Shown: positions 1-11,408 of the stretch, piece by piece
Layout: every line of letters starts with the position of its first letter
Position numbering within the stretch: position 1 is the first letter of the stretch
NCBI GenBank assembly: GCA_013398275.1
Contig: VZSE01013530.1
Location: forward strand, 2,542,001-2,606,000
Direction: 5' to 3'
Source of the DNA: Promerops cafer
Lineage: Eukaryota; Chordata; Aves; Passeriformes; Nectariniidae
Length of the DNA stretch: 64,000 nt
The notes under the pieces: model-generated
Told to the model about the DNA's origin: nothing
Seen by the model: only the letters and a program-made list of their open reading frames with translations
The model's database searches: none
Translations under genes and position numbers: made by a program

Positions 1-1131
1 GCTGCAGGTTCCTCAAAAACAGCACATGTTAAATCTCCCTAATAAACTGAGCACAGTATGGGAACTTTTCTTTGAACCTTGCTGCTGTTTCTGTCCAGCT
101 CCTGGAGAAGACGGCCCATGCACAGCTTGCAGTTGAGGATCTGGGTTTGCTGATATTTGAGCTGTAGATGCTCGGGGTGGTTGGTTTCCTAGGAATAGGA
201 GTCAGCTTCCTCTGTGAACATGGACCACCTTGTCTCACCCCTAGGGTGTGTCTGGTCCCTCACACATATTTGTTGGGCACTGCTGTCAAACTGTAGTGGC
301 CCTTTGGCTTACTGCATGGCAGTGAAGTACTGCAGTCCCACTGAGCAGGGGATGCATCATCAGGTGACACTTGCAGCACTCAAGCAAACTGCTTGGTCTG
401 TCTTTCAGGTGCATCATGTCCATTTCCATTTTGTCATTTCCATTTTGTCCTCTGACTGCGGGAGTTCCTTAGCTCCCTTCCAGTGTTATCTCTGTACAGG
501 TGCTGCCCTTCAGCCAGAGCCTTGTGGAGAACATCCCCACCGTGGCTGCAGACACTGCTGCAGATGCAGGGCATGTTGGCCTGCATGTGAGTAATGTGTT
601 GTAATGGATGTGGGGCCCTTTGAGAAAAGAGCTGTCCTGCACCAAAGGGTGATTCCTAGAAGACCTACTACATATTTTGGGATCTGGGAGGAGATGTTTG
701 GATTCAAGAATCCCAGAGTTGATTCTGTTAAATTTTTCTTGTTTATTCAATGAAAGCCACTAAGGATAGAAGTCAGCTTTCCTAACCTGAACTTTCTTAC
801 TGATCTATGCATCACAGTAGATATCTGTCAGTTTTGATAGATAATAGAGCTCCTGGTCCTGAAACATCTAAGAGAAGATGATGCATAACTAATCATTATC
901 TATAATCTCTACATCTGATTTATTAAACAGTCTAATTATTTCTATAACTGCACCACACCTGCATACCATTATCCTGTTAGTTTGACATCATGGGATAACA
1001 AAGTTTGCACAATCTAATTTTCAAAATCATGAAAGACTGGGATTAGTCCAGGAAATCTACAAATAATAAGGTTAGACCTCAAGCCAGGTGTAGCAGCCAA
1101 GAACATGTCTCATGCTGTTAGAACTTACCAC
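1..1131. other. Intergenic, no gene seen
   Basis: Ordinary single-copy sequence. The overlapping reading frames at 214-750 on both strands are short, mutually contradictory and resemble no protein family I know. No splice-flanked exon or RNA gene was recognised. A distal exon or UTR of a neighbouring gene cannot be excluded. Confidence 0.5.
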
Positions 1132-1507
1132 ATCCTTTAGCCTGGAGAGGAGGAGGCTCTGGGGTGACCTTATCACTCTCTACAATTGCTGGAAGGAGGG
1201 TGTAGCCAGTTGGGGGTCAGCTTCTTTTCCCAGGCAACCAGCTGATGAGAGGACATTGTTTTAAGATGCTTCAGGGGAGGCTTAGGTTGGACATTATAAA
1301 GAATTTCTTCCCAGAAAATGTGATTCGACATTGGAATGGGCTGCCCAGGGAGGCAGTGGAGTCACCATCCCTGGAGGCGTTAAAGGAAAGACTGAACGTG
1401 GCACTCAGTGCCATGGTCTGGTGACATGGTGGTGTTCAGTCACGGGTTGGACTCAGTGATTTCAGAGGTCATTTCTAACCTAAGTGATTCTGGGATTCTG
1501 TGATTCC
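1132..1507 (+). mobile_element. CR1 LINE fragment, 3' end
   Basis: The segment reads like the 3' part of an avian CR1 retrotransposon in sense orientation. It carries the 'ctggagaggaggaggctct' block, the 'aatgggctgcccagggaggc' block, 'ccctggaggcgttaaaggaaag', 'gggttggactcagtgattt', and ends in the tail 'gattctgggattctgtgatt'. It is 5'-truncated, as CR1 copies usually are, and has no intact reverse transcriptase frame. Confidence 0.93.
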
Positions 1508-3435
1508 ATGTGTGGTACCACAGCCTGGATGTGGGCACAAACACACGGCTAGAAAAGGGAAGAAAGACCCTCTCAAGGCTGTATCTTTTAACTGCTATGT
1601 TTTTCTGTGCTGCTGATTCTGGAGTTGGTTTGTGTCTTGATATACTTTTAGATGCCCTTTACTGGTGTGTCTTTTTGTAATATATACAGCCAAATTACAA
1701 GCCTGGACGGTCCTCCTTGGAAAAGAGTGTGTGTTATTCTTGAGTCTGGGCTCTAGCTAATCTAATCCTTGTGGATTAATCTGCCATAACTGGTTTTACA
1801 GCTTGATCAGGAATCTTGGTGGGGATGACTGCAAATTTGTAGTGTGAAGTATAACCAAAGCACAGTGATAGCTGAGCTTCATTTCAAAATGGAGCCAGAG
1901 GAGTGCCAGCTGTAGAAGCACGTGACAAGTTTGCTTGATTCCAAGAAACTTCAAGGAAAAATTGAATGGGAACAAAAAGCATGTACTCTTCATTATTAAT
2001 TCTCCTAAGTTGTTCTCAAAACACCTCATTGCAAAACAGGAGTTTTTCCTTAGATTTCAGTTGCTAAAAACAAACAACATTTCTGAAAATTTTCCAGTAA
2101 GAATATAGTTTTCCAGTAAGAATGGACAGGTGTTGCTTGAAAATAATTTTGTTTTGAGACACAGACATTTAGGGTGAAAGACACAGACACTTAAGATTCA
2201 TCATAGATCCATCCATTATGTTTACTGTGTCAGACAAGACTTGTAAGTAGTGATAATTCTGCCAGATTTCATTTCACTGCTGATAAATCTGAATGGATAA
2301 AACTTGCTGCCACAAGTACTTACCGGGGTGTTGATTGAAAAGATACCTTTAGTGAATATACTTGGAACTCGCCTTTGTGAACAGAAAAACTGACAACTTG
2401 TCCAAGTATAATTTAATGATATGCCTAATCTAATTTCAAAATACACTTACTTAACTGAGGGCACCCAGTGAGGGTGCAGTCTCATTCTTGTTTGCCCTCT
2501 CCCTCCTGTGTAAAGAGTTGGATAGAAAATGAACAATTATTTTTGGGTGGGACAGTTTTCCATCCCACACAGCCACGTTTCCTGTGTACAAAACTGTTTA
2601 GGTGCAGCCACCTTGTTCCAAAGTCCTAGGCATTTTGTAGTCACCCCAGTACTGCCTGGGGTCAGTAGTAGCAAAGGTGTCACTTGCTGGTCAGTATCTT
2701 CTAATCACTGCTTCCTTGGAGAATTTTTGGAGCTTCTATTTTGATATTATAGTCAGCCTACTTGCCAATAACTTCAGATGCTTTGTTTAGAGCAGGAATT
2801 CTGTCTGTATTTTGACTGAGTACATTCTAAAGTACTTCAAAATGTGTTTGTATTCAAGAGCATGACCGTTCCTAGGACTTGTCATTTGATAAATATCTCT
2901 AGTATCAAACCAGTACCAGACTAGGCTTCTGTATGCCTCCGCTGGCTACTGCCTGATGCATCTCTCATCCATACACCCAGACAGAGGTTTTGCTCATGAA
3001 CTTTGTAATAGTCCTTCTTCCTTATGTTAAATAAATATAAAATGAGTGTATTATAACTTTCTCTGTTCGTCTCTGTAGCTGGTATTGCCTTGCTGTCAGC
3101 AGCTGTGGGGTTGGCAGCAGAGCATTCCTGCACCTCTTGCTTCTGCTCCACTTCCCTCGTGGTTTCCCTTCATGCAAGGGGAATTCTCAGAGCCTGGGAA
3201 TCTCTGGATCCCTATAATCAGTTTGCTCCAGTGCCCAAGCTTTTTCTACCTACTGGACCTCTGTAGGAGGTAATTAGCAAGGAACAAAGTTTTCAGCAGT
3301 CATTGGGATGTTCTGGCCTTCCAGTCTGTCCCAGGGCTTGGCACAGCTAAGCTGGGGGAGAGTGGCAAGAACAGCAACATTCCAGCAGCAGCATGGAATG
3401 GCAGCTCCCACGTAACCCAAGAATTCTGTTTGATT
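1508..3435. other. Intergenic, no gene seen
   Basis: AT-rich to average unique sequence without a supported exon. At about 2089-2125 the phrase 'ttttccagtaagaat' occurs twice close together, a small local duplication. No tRNA-like or hairpin RNA structure was noticed. Confidence 0.5.
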
Positions 3436-3572
3436 CATCCCTGGAGGTGTTCAGGGCCAGGTTGGACAGGGACCTGAGCCACTTGGACTCATGGAAGGTG
3501 TCCCTGCCCATGGCAGGGGGTTGGAACGAGATAAGCTCTAGGTCCCTACCAACCCAAACAGTTCTGTGATTT
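3436..3572 (+). mobile_element. CR1 LINE 3' fragment
   Basis: Short CR1 tail in sense orientation. It holds 'ccctggaggtgttcagggcc', 'gttggacagggacctgagc', 'ggaaggtgtccctgcccatg', 'gggggttggaacgagataa' and the terminal 'acccaaacagttctgtgatt'. It is severely 5'-truncated and non-coding. Confidence 0.93.
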
Positions 3573-5512
3573 TTGCCTTTATTTTCTCTCATCTCTGTGC
3601 TCTGTGTTAATGAGGGCATTGTATTGAAATATGGAGAATATGTGCTGTGCTCAGATCTCTTCTAATTCCACAAAGATCAATAAGAGGATTATTGGAATGG
3701 TGAAAGCTGAATTAAATTATCCTTCACATCTTGCCCTCAGTATCACAGAGTGTGTGAGGAGCAGGGAGACTGTACTTTAAAACTCATAAATTTCTCTTCC
3801 CTGTTCCTCAAAACTGTTGTACAACTTTTGCTGCCTCAGTCAGCCATCAGTGAAGGGTTCATTGGGCCCTAAATGCCTGTTCTCTTAAACCCTTGTGAGA
3901 TGTGTTGGGACAAATGGTCTGTAGGGTACTTGCTTCTGAGTAGGTGACAACAATTAAATGCATGTTTTCACTTTTCCTTCTATTTGAATGCCACAGCCTC
4001 CATTTCTAAGTGTGCTATATTTCTGAAAATCCCTCGTGGTCAGTAGGGATCTTCAGTCTTCATGCTTCCCTTTCTGCTCCATTTTACTTAATTGCACAAT
4101 GTCAGGCATATGGAAGTATGGCAAAATGAGAGTGAGAAACTTCGTGCCACTGTGGAACAATCTTGTATCTCAGTGACTGATTTATATCCTGCCTGAAGTC
4201 GATGTCAGGCAGCATATGTCTCTTCTCTCCCACAGGCTGCTTGCAAAGTCAGAACTAGGCTGATCACTATCTTCATCTCTTAAGTCATGATTTCCCTCTT
4301 CTTTTGCTGTTTTAAAATTCCAGTTTGTGGGGAGTCAGGGGGAACTCCCCTCACTCCTGGGCTTTTTGTTGACTTATTGGGAAATACTTATTTAGTCTGA
4401 AATTTATCAAATTAAAAATTAGCAATATGAACACAATGAAAAAATCAAGGGCATCTGTTTTCTTGTGAAATCTCTTGGTGATGGTGTTTCTAACATGAGT
4501 AAAAAGAAATATCACTGGTATTATACACAGAAAATTATCTTTAAGGTAGTTTTGCATTTACTGATTTTTTTTTAGCTTATAGCTTGATATAAACTTAGGA
4601 TTGTATCATGTGTTACTTCACTACTGGATTTAAGACAACAGAAGCAATTTAGACACATTGCTCATTCATAATAAGCATCTTTGATTTTTTGCATGTGATT
4701 CACAAAAAAAAAAATTGCAATCATGACATTGTGTTACTGAAGCTTTTTGCCTTCTCTTTCCAGCTCTTTCACTCCTTTGTTACCTGAACTATAACCCACT
4801 CTGTATCCCAATAGGAAGAAGACAGCGTTTATTTTGTATCTCATAACAGTGGTGCAAAAATTCAGGATTATTTACAGAAGTTCATGGAAGATGACAAAAG
4901 ATTTATTCTTTGAATGTGTGCAACTTGTGCTATGGAGTGTGTCCATGAAGATGCTGCAATTTATAGATCACCATGGTTGCTTCCATGACAGATGCACCTA
5001 GAGGTCCTGAAGAATCTTTAGTTCTCACTTTTGGAGATTTTTCAATTGATTTAATCAAAAGTGGGAGACCAATAGAGAAGATGGGAAGGGAGCTGCAACC
5101 ACCTATGAGCAGGTAGAGGTTTATCTGGGACTGGGAACTGTAGTTCCTTTGTCTTTAGTCTTCCCAGCACCACCACCTGATATCATTAATATGATATAAC
5201 TTATGTGATATTATTGAGTCTTGGCAATGTTAAACCGTGGTGTGTGTTGAGCTTTGCAAGCAAACACTACCAGTCTTCAGAAAATTGTAAAATGCAGAGA
5301 AATGAGTTCTCCATCTTAACGAACTCATTTCCTTTCTTTTCTGTAAAACTAGAAGACTGAGGCTTGTCCACATGCCTCAGGAGGGTGTTGTGAGGATAAC
5401 TCAGATAAGATCAGCTTTCTTTTCCAAGTCAGCAAAGCTGCTTTTATATACCAAGTGTGATTTATGGCTGGGAAGCATTTGAACAGCAGCCTGTGCCTGT
5501 CCTTCCCATAGC
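3573..5512. other. Intergenic, AT-rich, no gene seen
   Basis: No exon, repeat family or RNA gene recognised. The stretch has several A or T runs (for example around 4567 and 4705) and many stop codons in all frames. Confidence 0.5.
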
Positions 5513-6583
5513 ATGGCATATACCAGACTTGTTTTTACAGGGGTGCAGGAGATTAAGGGAAGAGCAACAACATGCCAGATGCACTGGGGCAGTTCTAGTG
5601 CCTCCAGAAATATCTTCAAAACCAGTTTTCATTTATTTGTCATTGGAGACAGATTCTTATTAGACCATTGTCAGTGCTTAGGGCTTGGGCTTGTCCTGCA
5701 GCGGGTGACGGAGTTAGGTAAAATCAGGGATAACAGACTGGAGCACAAGAGCTTTGGCCCTGCTGCTGTACTTCTGGTAAGTGTCCTAGCAGAGACTCCA
5801 GCACATAAAGCTGTCCTAGCCGGGTTTCTGAAGACAACACTAAAAGTTTTGCAATACCCATACTGCTATGTGGATGTCTGAACAAAGAAAATTCTACTGT
5901 GGAAGTGCAGATTGTGGGTTTCTGGCTGACTGTTGACAGCAACAAAACCCTTCAAAGAAAGAGTTGTCTGCTGGCTGCTGTAGCAGGCTTGGGAGAATTC
6001 CTCTTTGCTGAAGAGCAAAGTAGCTTCTCAAGTGGCTTTGGTTCACTTATAGCATACAATTTTGCATTACTTCATGCTAATGAGGAAAATACTACAGTTG
6101 TGGTGGTACGTGATATGGAACTGGTCTGCGTATGTCCAACAATGAACTCTCCTGAACAGGCTTTCCTGAAGAAAGAGGTGCTTTGTACACAGATAATGGT
6201 GTTACTTTCCAGTCTGCAGAAAGTAGCCACTCCTACCCTGCATCCTCAGTTACCAAGTGCTTCCGTCTCTGAAATCATAAAGCAAATTGTCCACCTTGTC
6301 TCCAAGTTTCTTGTATCTGATGTGAGGTAGAAACAAGGCAAGTGTGGAACTGTGCATACTTGGCAACAAGCACGCACCCTGCCATGGGCTCCTGGGCAGG
6401 TTTGAATTGCTGGAAGAAGGGCTCTTTCCCAAAGTCATTGTTGATTATCAATTAATAGTTGTCAACCTATTCCACAATATAATTGACTTGTGCAGACAAG
6501 TTATCTTGCGTACGGAATGTCTGACCTTCTTCACCTCCCCTGTCCCCCCTGCCCTAGGCCACATCCTCTCTATCAGAGCATGA
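5513..6583 (+). pseudogene. Unidentified frame-broken coding-like block (possible retrocopy)
   Basis: Three plus-strand open stretches follow one another in alternating frames: 5513-5881 (frame 2), 5881-6330 (frame 1, no early ATG; the most protein-like part) and 6344-6583 (frame 2 again). The middle part, about 150 codons, is Leu/Val/Ala/Ser-rich with alternating hydrophobic and polar residues, for example QRKSCLLAAVAGLGEFLF and EIIKQIVHLVSKFLVSD. The last part continues in the same style (LIVVNLFHNIIDLCRQVI). This composition suggests an all-helical, HEAT-like protein. No single frame spans the block and no convincing splice pair joins the parts, so a decayed intronless retrocopy or gene relic fits best. 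I cannot name the parent protein. It could still be a chance run of open frames. It lies about 2.5 kb downstream of the IL9 3' end. Confidence 0.3.
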
Positions 6584-8990
6584 TATGACACATCCCGCTA
6601 GAGAGCTGCAGCAGAAAGATAATTGAGATAACAGAATTAGGTGCTTGTTACGGTAATTCAGTAACTCAGTGGAGTAGTTGCCTTTTGTTTTCATCTGTCA
6701 GTTTCCAATCCTATTGAGAGTTGAACACGAGAGTGAGAGTAGAGGCCCATGGGCATCCGCCAGGTCCCAAATCCCTCAGGAGCTGGCCCAGGGTCAGCTG
6801 AAGGGATGTTCTGGCCTGCCAAGAGACATCCAGCCCTGCCCACAGCCTGCCCTGGGGCTTGCAAAGTCTTGCAGGGTGTAAGAGTCCCGGGGAGAAGATC
6901 TGAATATGCCTGTGAGGAGGCAGAGGGGGAAAATATTTGAGGATGAAAGACTGCCCCATTCCTGGACTCACAGGAGCTTGGGGCGATCACCAGTGCAAGC
7001 AAACACTTTGCAGCAGCTCACAGGGGTTCAGTGGCAGTCGGCAGTGGAGCTCTTATTTCAGGTTGCACAATCCTGCACCCAATGGTTTAAGCACACAGTG
7101 ATCATTTCCCTCACACAAGTGCAAACTGAGGCATCAGATAATAGATACCTTGCAGATGTATCTTCTGCAGTTTAAAAGTTGGGTTTTTTTTCAAATTCTG
7201 TGCAAGAGTTTCCTATTATTGTCTCTTGACTGGAAGCTGACTGACTATATTGCACTCCTGTGAGCTTATGCTGGACAAAGCTGAATTTATTATGTATCTT
7301 TTCTGTGTGTCGCGATTTCACCATTCCTATATTTCATAAATCTAATGAAGTAAATTTGGGAATAAAAAGTATTGGACAAAGAATTTTATTTTTCCTTGCT
7401 GTCTACAGTGCTATGACTTGGGAAGTCTTTTGCTCATCTATAAAAATGAATCAATTTCTTTCAGATTTTCCTCTTGCTACATAATATGTCTGCACACAGT
7501 GCTGGTGAGCTGCACGCACAAAGCAAAACATCAGCAAAACAGGAAGACTGGAATAGCTTGGATTTACGCTTGGAAAATATTAACAAGACTGAATATCAGT
7601 TTGGTGGAGATGAGACTTAGAATTTTGAGATCTAGCATCATAGAATCAATATGGATGTTAATGAACCTTTTTCTTCTGCTTAGGGCCAGGAGCATACATA
7701 AGCATTATGCTGATTCATCAGGGATGTGGATGATTTTTCTTTACACTAGAATGCAAAAAACCAAGTAGTTGTTTAGAGGAGAGCTGTCTGAGCTGAATGG
7801 TATGGAAAATGTAGGAAGATATGAAAATGTGAGAAAGATTAAATAGTTGTTTTATTTCTTGGTTTCATCTTTGTAGGTGTTAACAGAGAATAGTCTTTTC
7901 TATTTCAGTATTTGTTATTTCTTTATCATATTTTAAACATGCGGCAGAAGCACATAAGAAAATGCTTCTGATATGTTACATAAGTTTAACTCCTTTTATA
8001 TAGTTGTATCAGATGCATTTTCTATAACCTAGTTCTGTCTCTTCCCCAAGCCCATACAAATGGGAATCTTAAGAACAACAGTGCAGATGAGCATTTCCAT
8101 CATGCTTTTGATCCCAGAAACATGTGCATCCCATCAATGAAATAAAGAAAGGAAATTTTATGCTTTGTGTTTCTTTCTGGAGGTTCTGAAAAATCCACCC
8201 CACTCCATTGGAGGTGGTGAAGATATGAGTCCTTGGAGATATTTAAGATATTCCATCTCAAAGGCCCTGTTACAATGCTTTGGCTCCTCTCTGAGCCACA
8301 ACAGAGATGAAATTTGGGATTTTCCCTGCTGTGAAGAGAGCAAAGTAAGATGTTGGTAAGGCTGGAATAGGTGGCTGAGATAAGCATCTTCTCTTACTCA
8401 TGGGTTGGTTTCTTTTTCCAGCAAAGCTCCCTTTTTGACTCCTCTGTTGAGCTGAGTAGAGAAGTGATAGAGAAGCATTTCTGAGCTCATGACACTATAG
8501 AAAAAAAGCCAGCATTAAATACTGAGACAGAAACAGTTGTCCACAACACATTCCAAATGCACAACCCCATTAAGAGCTTGTAATTAACGCTGGGTTTGGT
8601 CTTGTTTTTATAATTTAAGATGTTCATGAGTTGTCTACTACTGAATATTTAGAAGAAAAAAAGTGGCTATAGACAGGAAAACCTGCAGCCTTGCAAGGAA
8701 GAAGAAGTGACTTGTTTATGGTGTGTAGGTATTGTCAAAAAATAACTGATTCAGAAAGAAAACACAGATTTTTTTTTGTTTCCATCTCAAGTCCAGAAAT
8801 ATTTCTTGTGCTCTACAGTGGGCAGAGTGTGAATTTTGCTGGAGCATCTCATCTTGGTGAAATTGTTGGACTGGAGTTTGCAGAAGCATTTTGGCACCTA
8901 TTGGTATGATAACAGGATGTTCAAACCTTTCACCGACTACAGAACATAAAATGAAGACTCAAATACATTTTGTGCTCAGGTAAATTATAA
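6584..8990. other. Intergenic downstream of IL9
   Basis: No supported gene. The 116-codon frame at 7418-7768 is Ile/Leu/Arg-rich AT sequence without recognisable domains and was not accepted. A short 'catcatagaatcaatatgg' at about 7637 faintly resembles a CR1 end but is too short to call. Confidence 0.45.
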
Positions 8991-8991
8991 T

Positions 8992-9005
8992 TTTATTGGT
9001 TTATT
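8992..9005 (-). terminator. Candidate IL9 poly(A) signals
   Basis: On the minus strand, two overlapping-style AATAAA hexamers lie at 9000-9005 and 8992-8997, about 120-135 nt after the IL9 stop codon. A 3'UTR this short would be compact. Cleavage would be expected some 10-30 nt further on, near 8970. The assignment rests on motif and position only. Confidence 0.55.
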
Positions 9006-9040
9006 AATGGTTATTTCTACCTTTTATATTCCAAGTGCAC

Positions 9041-9058
9041 AATAAATACAATAAATAA
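9041..9058 (-). promoter_or_regulatory. AU-rich element in the IL9 3'UTR
   Basis: Read on the minus strand, the 3'UTR contains two closely spaced ATTTA pentamers, one inside the full nonamer TTATTTATT. This class of element recruits TTP/HuR-type proteins and gives many cytokine mRNAs short half-lives. It lies between the IL9 stop (9124) and the candidate poly(A) signals, where an instability element should be. Confidence 0.6.
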
Positions 9059-9123
9059 CTCTTCTGTTTTCTGTTCTTTTCAAAGACTTTGGATTTTTAG
9101 AAATCTTTTAGAAAAAAAAAATA

Positions 9124-9231
9124 TTAAGCACTGAATTTATCAATTTCTTGATAGGTTGTCAGGATTTTTTTCAGAAATTCCTTCACATTTCCCTTGGTCT
9201 CATACTGGCATTGATCGCCATGTGCCAGTCT
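9124..9231 (-). CDS. IL9: IL9 exon 5 (C-terminus and stop)
   Basis: The acceptor is 'ctttctttcacag'. The exon codes for 35 residues and a TAA stop at 9126-9124. It contains the last mature cysteine (Cys111 in GDQCQYE) and the amphipathic final helix. Human IL-9 has two cysteines in the equivalent segment (CEQPC), so one is missing here. Confidence 0.92.
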   Translation of the reverse strand, partial: RLAHGDQCQYETKGNVKEFLKKILTTYQEIDKFSA

Positions 9232-11408
9232 CTGTGAAAGAAAGAACAAAGGTTGGGTTAGCAAAGATTTTAAAATAAAATAAAGAATTTAGATGAACTG
9301 GTGAAAATATACATTATTTGGAACTACACAAGGATTTCAAAATCATTTGCTAGAGAATTGTCCCTTGAGCAGTGAGTGTAAAAGTGGCTTTTCATGGTGA
9401 CTAAGAAGGGTGGATTGTCATATGATTCTATATATTCAGTTCATATATTCAGTTATAGCTGAAGTCATTTAAACTAGGCTGTTTCAACCCAGAAAACAGT
9501 GCAGATACCACGAGGAGCTGGGTAATTTTGGGACAAGGGGTCAGTGTCCCAAGGCCACCCTAACTATTCCTCCTTGCAAGTTTGAAGGCAGCTTAAAGGA
9601 GCTGGAGACACTGCACTGTCAGCATCTTCTGTGTCTCAGTGAATCACACAGGAGCTTTGCTCAGTATGTAAATAAAGGATGTTTCACTGCCTCAGAAGAG
9701 GCACCTGAGGGAGGACCCAGAGCCTTCCTGAGCATCATCACGAGCTGCAGGATGCTGCAGGTCACAGCTGTATTTCACACCAAGAATCAGTGAAGACACT
9801 GCTGCTTAGGGTACAATTAAAGCTGCCCAGGAGAAGGATGCTCTGCCCACCTGGCTCCAGCCATGCAACTCCTGCACATCAATTCCCCAGTGTAAGGCCA
9901 TTATCATTTAATGCCAAAACACATTCTGAGAAAGGAGAATAGAAAAGGAATTTAAATAAAGCTCCTCTCCCAGAGATCTGTGTTCAGAGGGTTTGGAGAT
10001 GAGAAAGGGCACAGTGGGGCAGAGCCCATCCCCCTTCTTCCTCTGCCAACTTTAAAAGCTTTTCACTGCCTCACACACGTTGCAGTTTAATCTGGCTCCT
10101 GCACAATATGAGTATTTAAAACACATCTGAAATTCATGAAACACTTAACTACACGTTTAAATTATAAAAAAACTTCCTTTCTTTTGTAAAAGATAAAAAA
10201 AAAGATCTGTAGAAAAGTAAGGAAGTCTTACTTTACAGAGGTTTCTATCCAGTAGAGCCTGGAAGGTCCAGTAAAGCCTTGTAATTACTGGGTTGGAAGA
10301 TTTGTTGTTTTCCATCAGGTGTTTGGTTCCATCCACAAAGCATGCCAGTTCATGGCCACGCTGTTCAACAAAGAAGGCATTAGAAAAACCTAGAATGCAT
10401 TTTGTGTTTATCCACAGAAGGAAGAAATTTGTATTCCTAAATGTGGCAGCATGTCACAGTCAAATGCAACGCATTTTGCAATGTATTGAAAACTGATAAA
10501 AGATCTTTGGGGGGACTGTAAAGCACTGAATTCTCGTGTATGCCATAAGAAATGACTGTCCCATCTGTCAGAAAACCTCAAACTGTATAAATTACCTCTT
10601 TGAGGCATAGTTTCAGCTAGTGCTGGGCCTTTACCACATCTCAGGAGGCTTAAAACGGTGAAATAGTGCTGGATACACCTAGAGCTAAGTCTGAGGCCTG
10701 ACATCTCTTGCCCAGATTCACTTCGTATTTAGGCACCAGCCCTAAAACAAAGCCTTGCAGAGATTTTCAAACCAAGAGCCTGTCTCTCTTGATATGCAAG
10801 TCAAGCCTACAGAGGACTTTTGCCTGAATCTGGGCTTGGTTCTGATTGCTCTGTAGTGGGAAGGCTTCTGCTTCCCTCCCCACCACCATTCACCAAGCTC
10901 AGTTTTGCTGCTATTGGTGTATAAAATCTTCCTTATAACTGAAAGTAAAAGTCACGTAAGGAACAAAGTGAACAAACTTAAACTCAGTTTACACCAAACT
11001 TCTTTAACATCTACAAGAGCTTAAAAAGAAATATACTTACCTCAGGAATGGGGAGACACAAACATGACTGAAAACAAAAAGAGTGAGTGTTAACATCCAG
11101 CATTAGATGTACGAGAATAGATTTTTTTAGTCTCATTATATTTTCAAAAGCCATGTACTCACATTGATAGCTGTCTGCCTACATGGGCAACTCACAGAAC
11201 TATCATCCTGGAAGAAGAGCAAGTGAGAAGTCAGTATTTACTATCATCTCCTGCACAAGCATGCATTTTTTCAGAATTAAAGTGCTAAACAGCCACTTAC
11301 AAGGAGGCGCTGTGTATAGCGGATAATTTCCCGGACACCACAATACTCTGCTTGCACAGAGAGCAGCAGACAAGAGAACAGTATGTATGACAGCATGCTG
11401 GCATTCAT
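9124..11408 (-). CDS. IL9: Interleukin-9, complete five-exon gene
   Basis: IL9 encodes a secreted short-chain four-helix cytokine that signals through IL9R and the common gamma chain (JAK1/JAK3, STATs) to T cells, mast cells and epithelium. Exons: 11408-11301, 11207-11163, 11067-11041, 10360-10232 and 9231-9124, joined by GT-AG introns. All introns are phase 0. The product is 138 residues (human IL-9 is 144). Residues 1-20 form a signal peptide (hydrophobic LSYILFSCLLLSV, cleavage after VQA-20). Mature cysteines lie at 23, 43, 45, 53, 55, 67, 102 and 111. The CPC and SCLCLPIP motifs followed by CF match the diagnostic human CHC, SCLCLGIP and CF pattern. The last helix (NVKEFLKKIL) matches human ALTFLKSLLEIF. 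One N-glycosylation sequon is at Asn79 (NKS), and Asn51-Ser-Cys is a rare N-X-C site. The start codon has G at -3. Its position beside SLC25A48 agrees with mammalian synteny. Confidence 0.93.
9232..10231 (-). other. IL9 intron 4
   Basis: 1,000-nt phase 0 intron with donor GTAAGA and a pyrimidine-rich acceptor. No repeat or nested gene was seen inside. Confidence 0.85.
10232..10360 (-). CDS. IL9: IL9 exon 4
   Basis: 129 nt, 43 codons, acceptor 'tttgttgaacag', donor GTAAGA. It encodes the CF motif (Cys67-Phe68), the NKS sequon at Asn79 and Cys102 near its end (RNLCK, matching human NNKCP). Confidence 0.93.
10361..11040 (-). other. IL9 intron 3
   Basis: 680-nt phase 0 intron. It contains reading frames (e.g. 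10408-10704) that have no protein-like character. Nothing else recognised. Confidence 0.85.
11041..11067 (-). CDS. IL9: IL9 exon 3 (27-nt micro-exon)
   Basis: A nine-codon exon encoding SCLCLPIPE, flanked by acceptor 'tttgttttcag' and donor GTAAGT. It is too small for ORF-based gene finding. It is recognised because the human gene has a similarly tiny exon with the near-identical SCLCLGIP motif. Both cysteines are kept. Confidence 0.93.
11163..11207 (-). CDS. IL9: IL9 exon 2 (45 nt)
   Basis: Fifteen codons including the CPC pair (Cys43, Cys45; human CHC). The acceptor is 'ctcttcttccag' and the donor GTGAGT. Introns on either side are only 95 and 93 nt. Confidence 0.92.
11301..11408 (-). CDS. 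IL9: IL9 exon 1 (start and signal peptide)
   Basis: 36 codons from ATG at 11408-11406 to donor GTAAGT. It encodes the 20-residue signal peptide and the start of helix A with the first mature cysteine (EYC). A second in-frame Met at codon 5 could also serve as the start without removing the hydrophobic core. The first Met is chosen for its purine at -3 and its position just after the promoter. Confidence 0.93.

Noticed and set aside
1..9000. LECT2 or FBXL21 exons at the left
   Set aside because: Expected near IL9, but none of their characteristic motifs was found.
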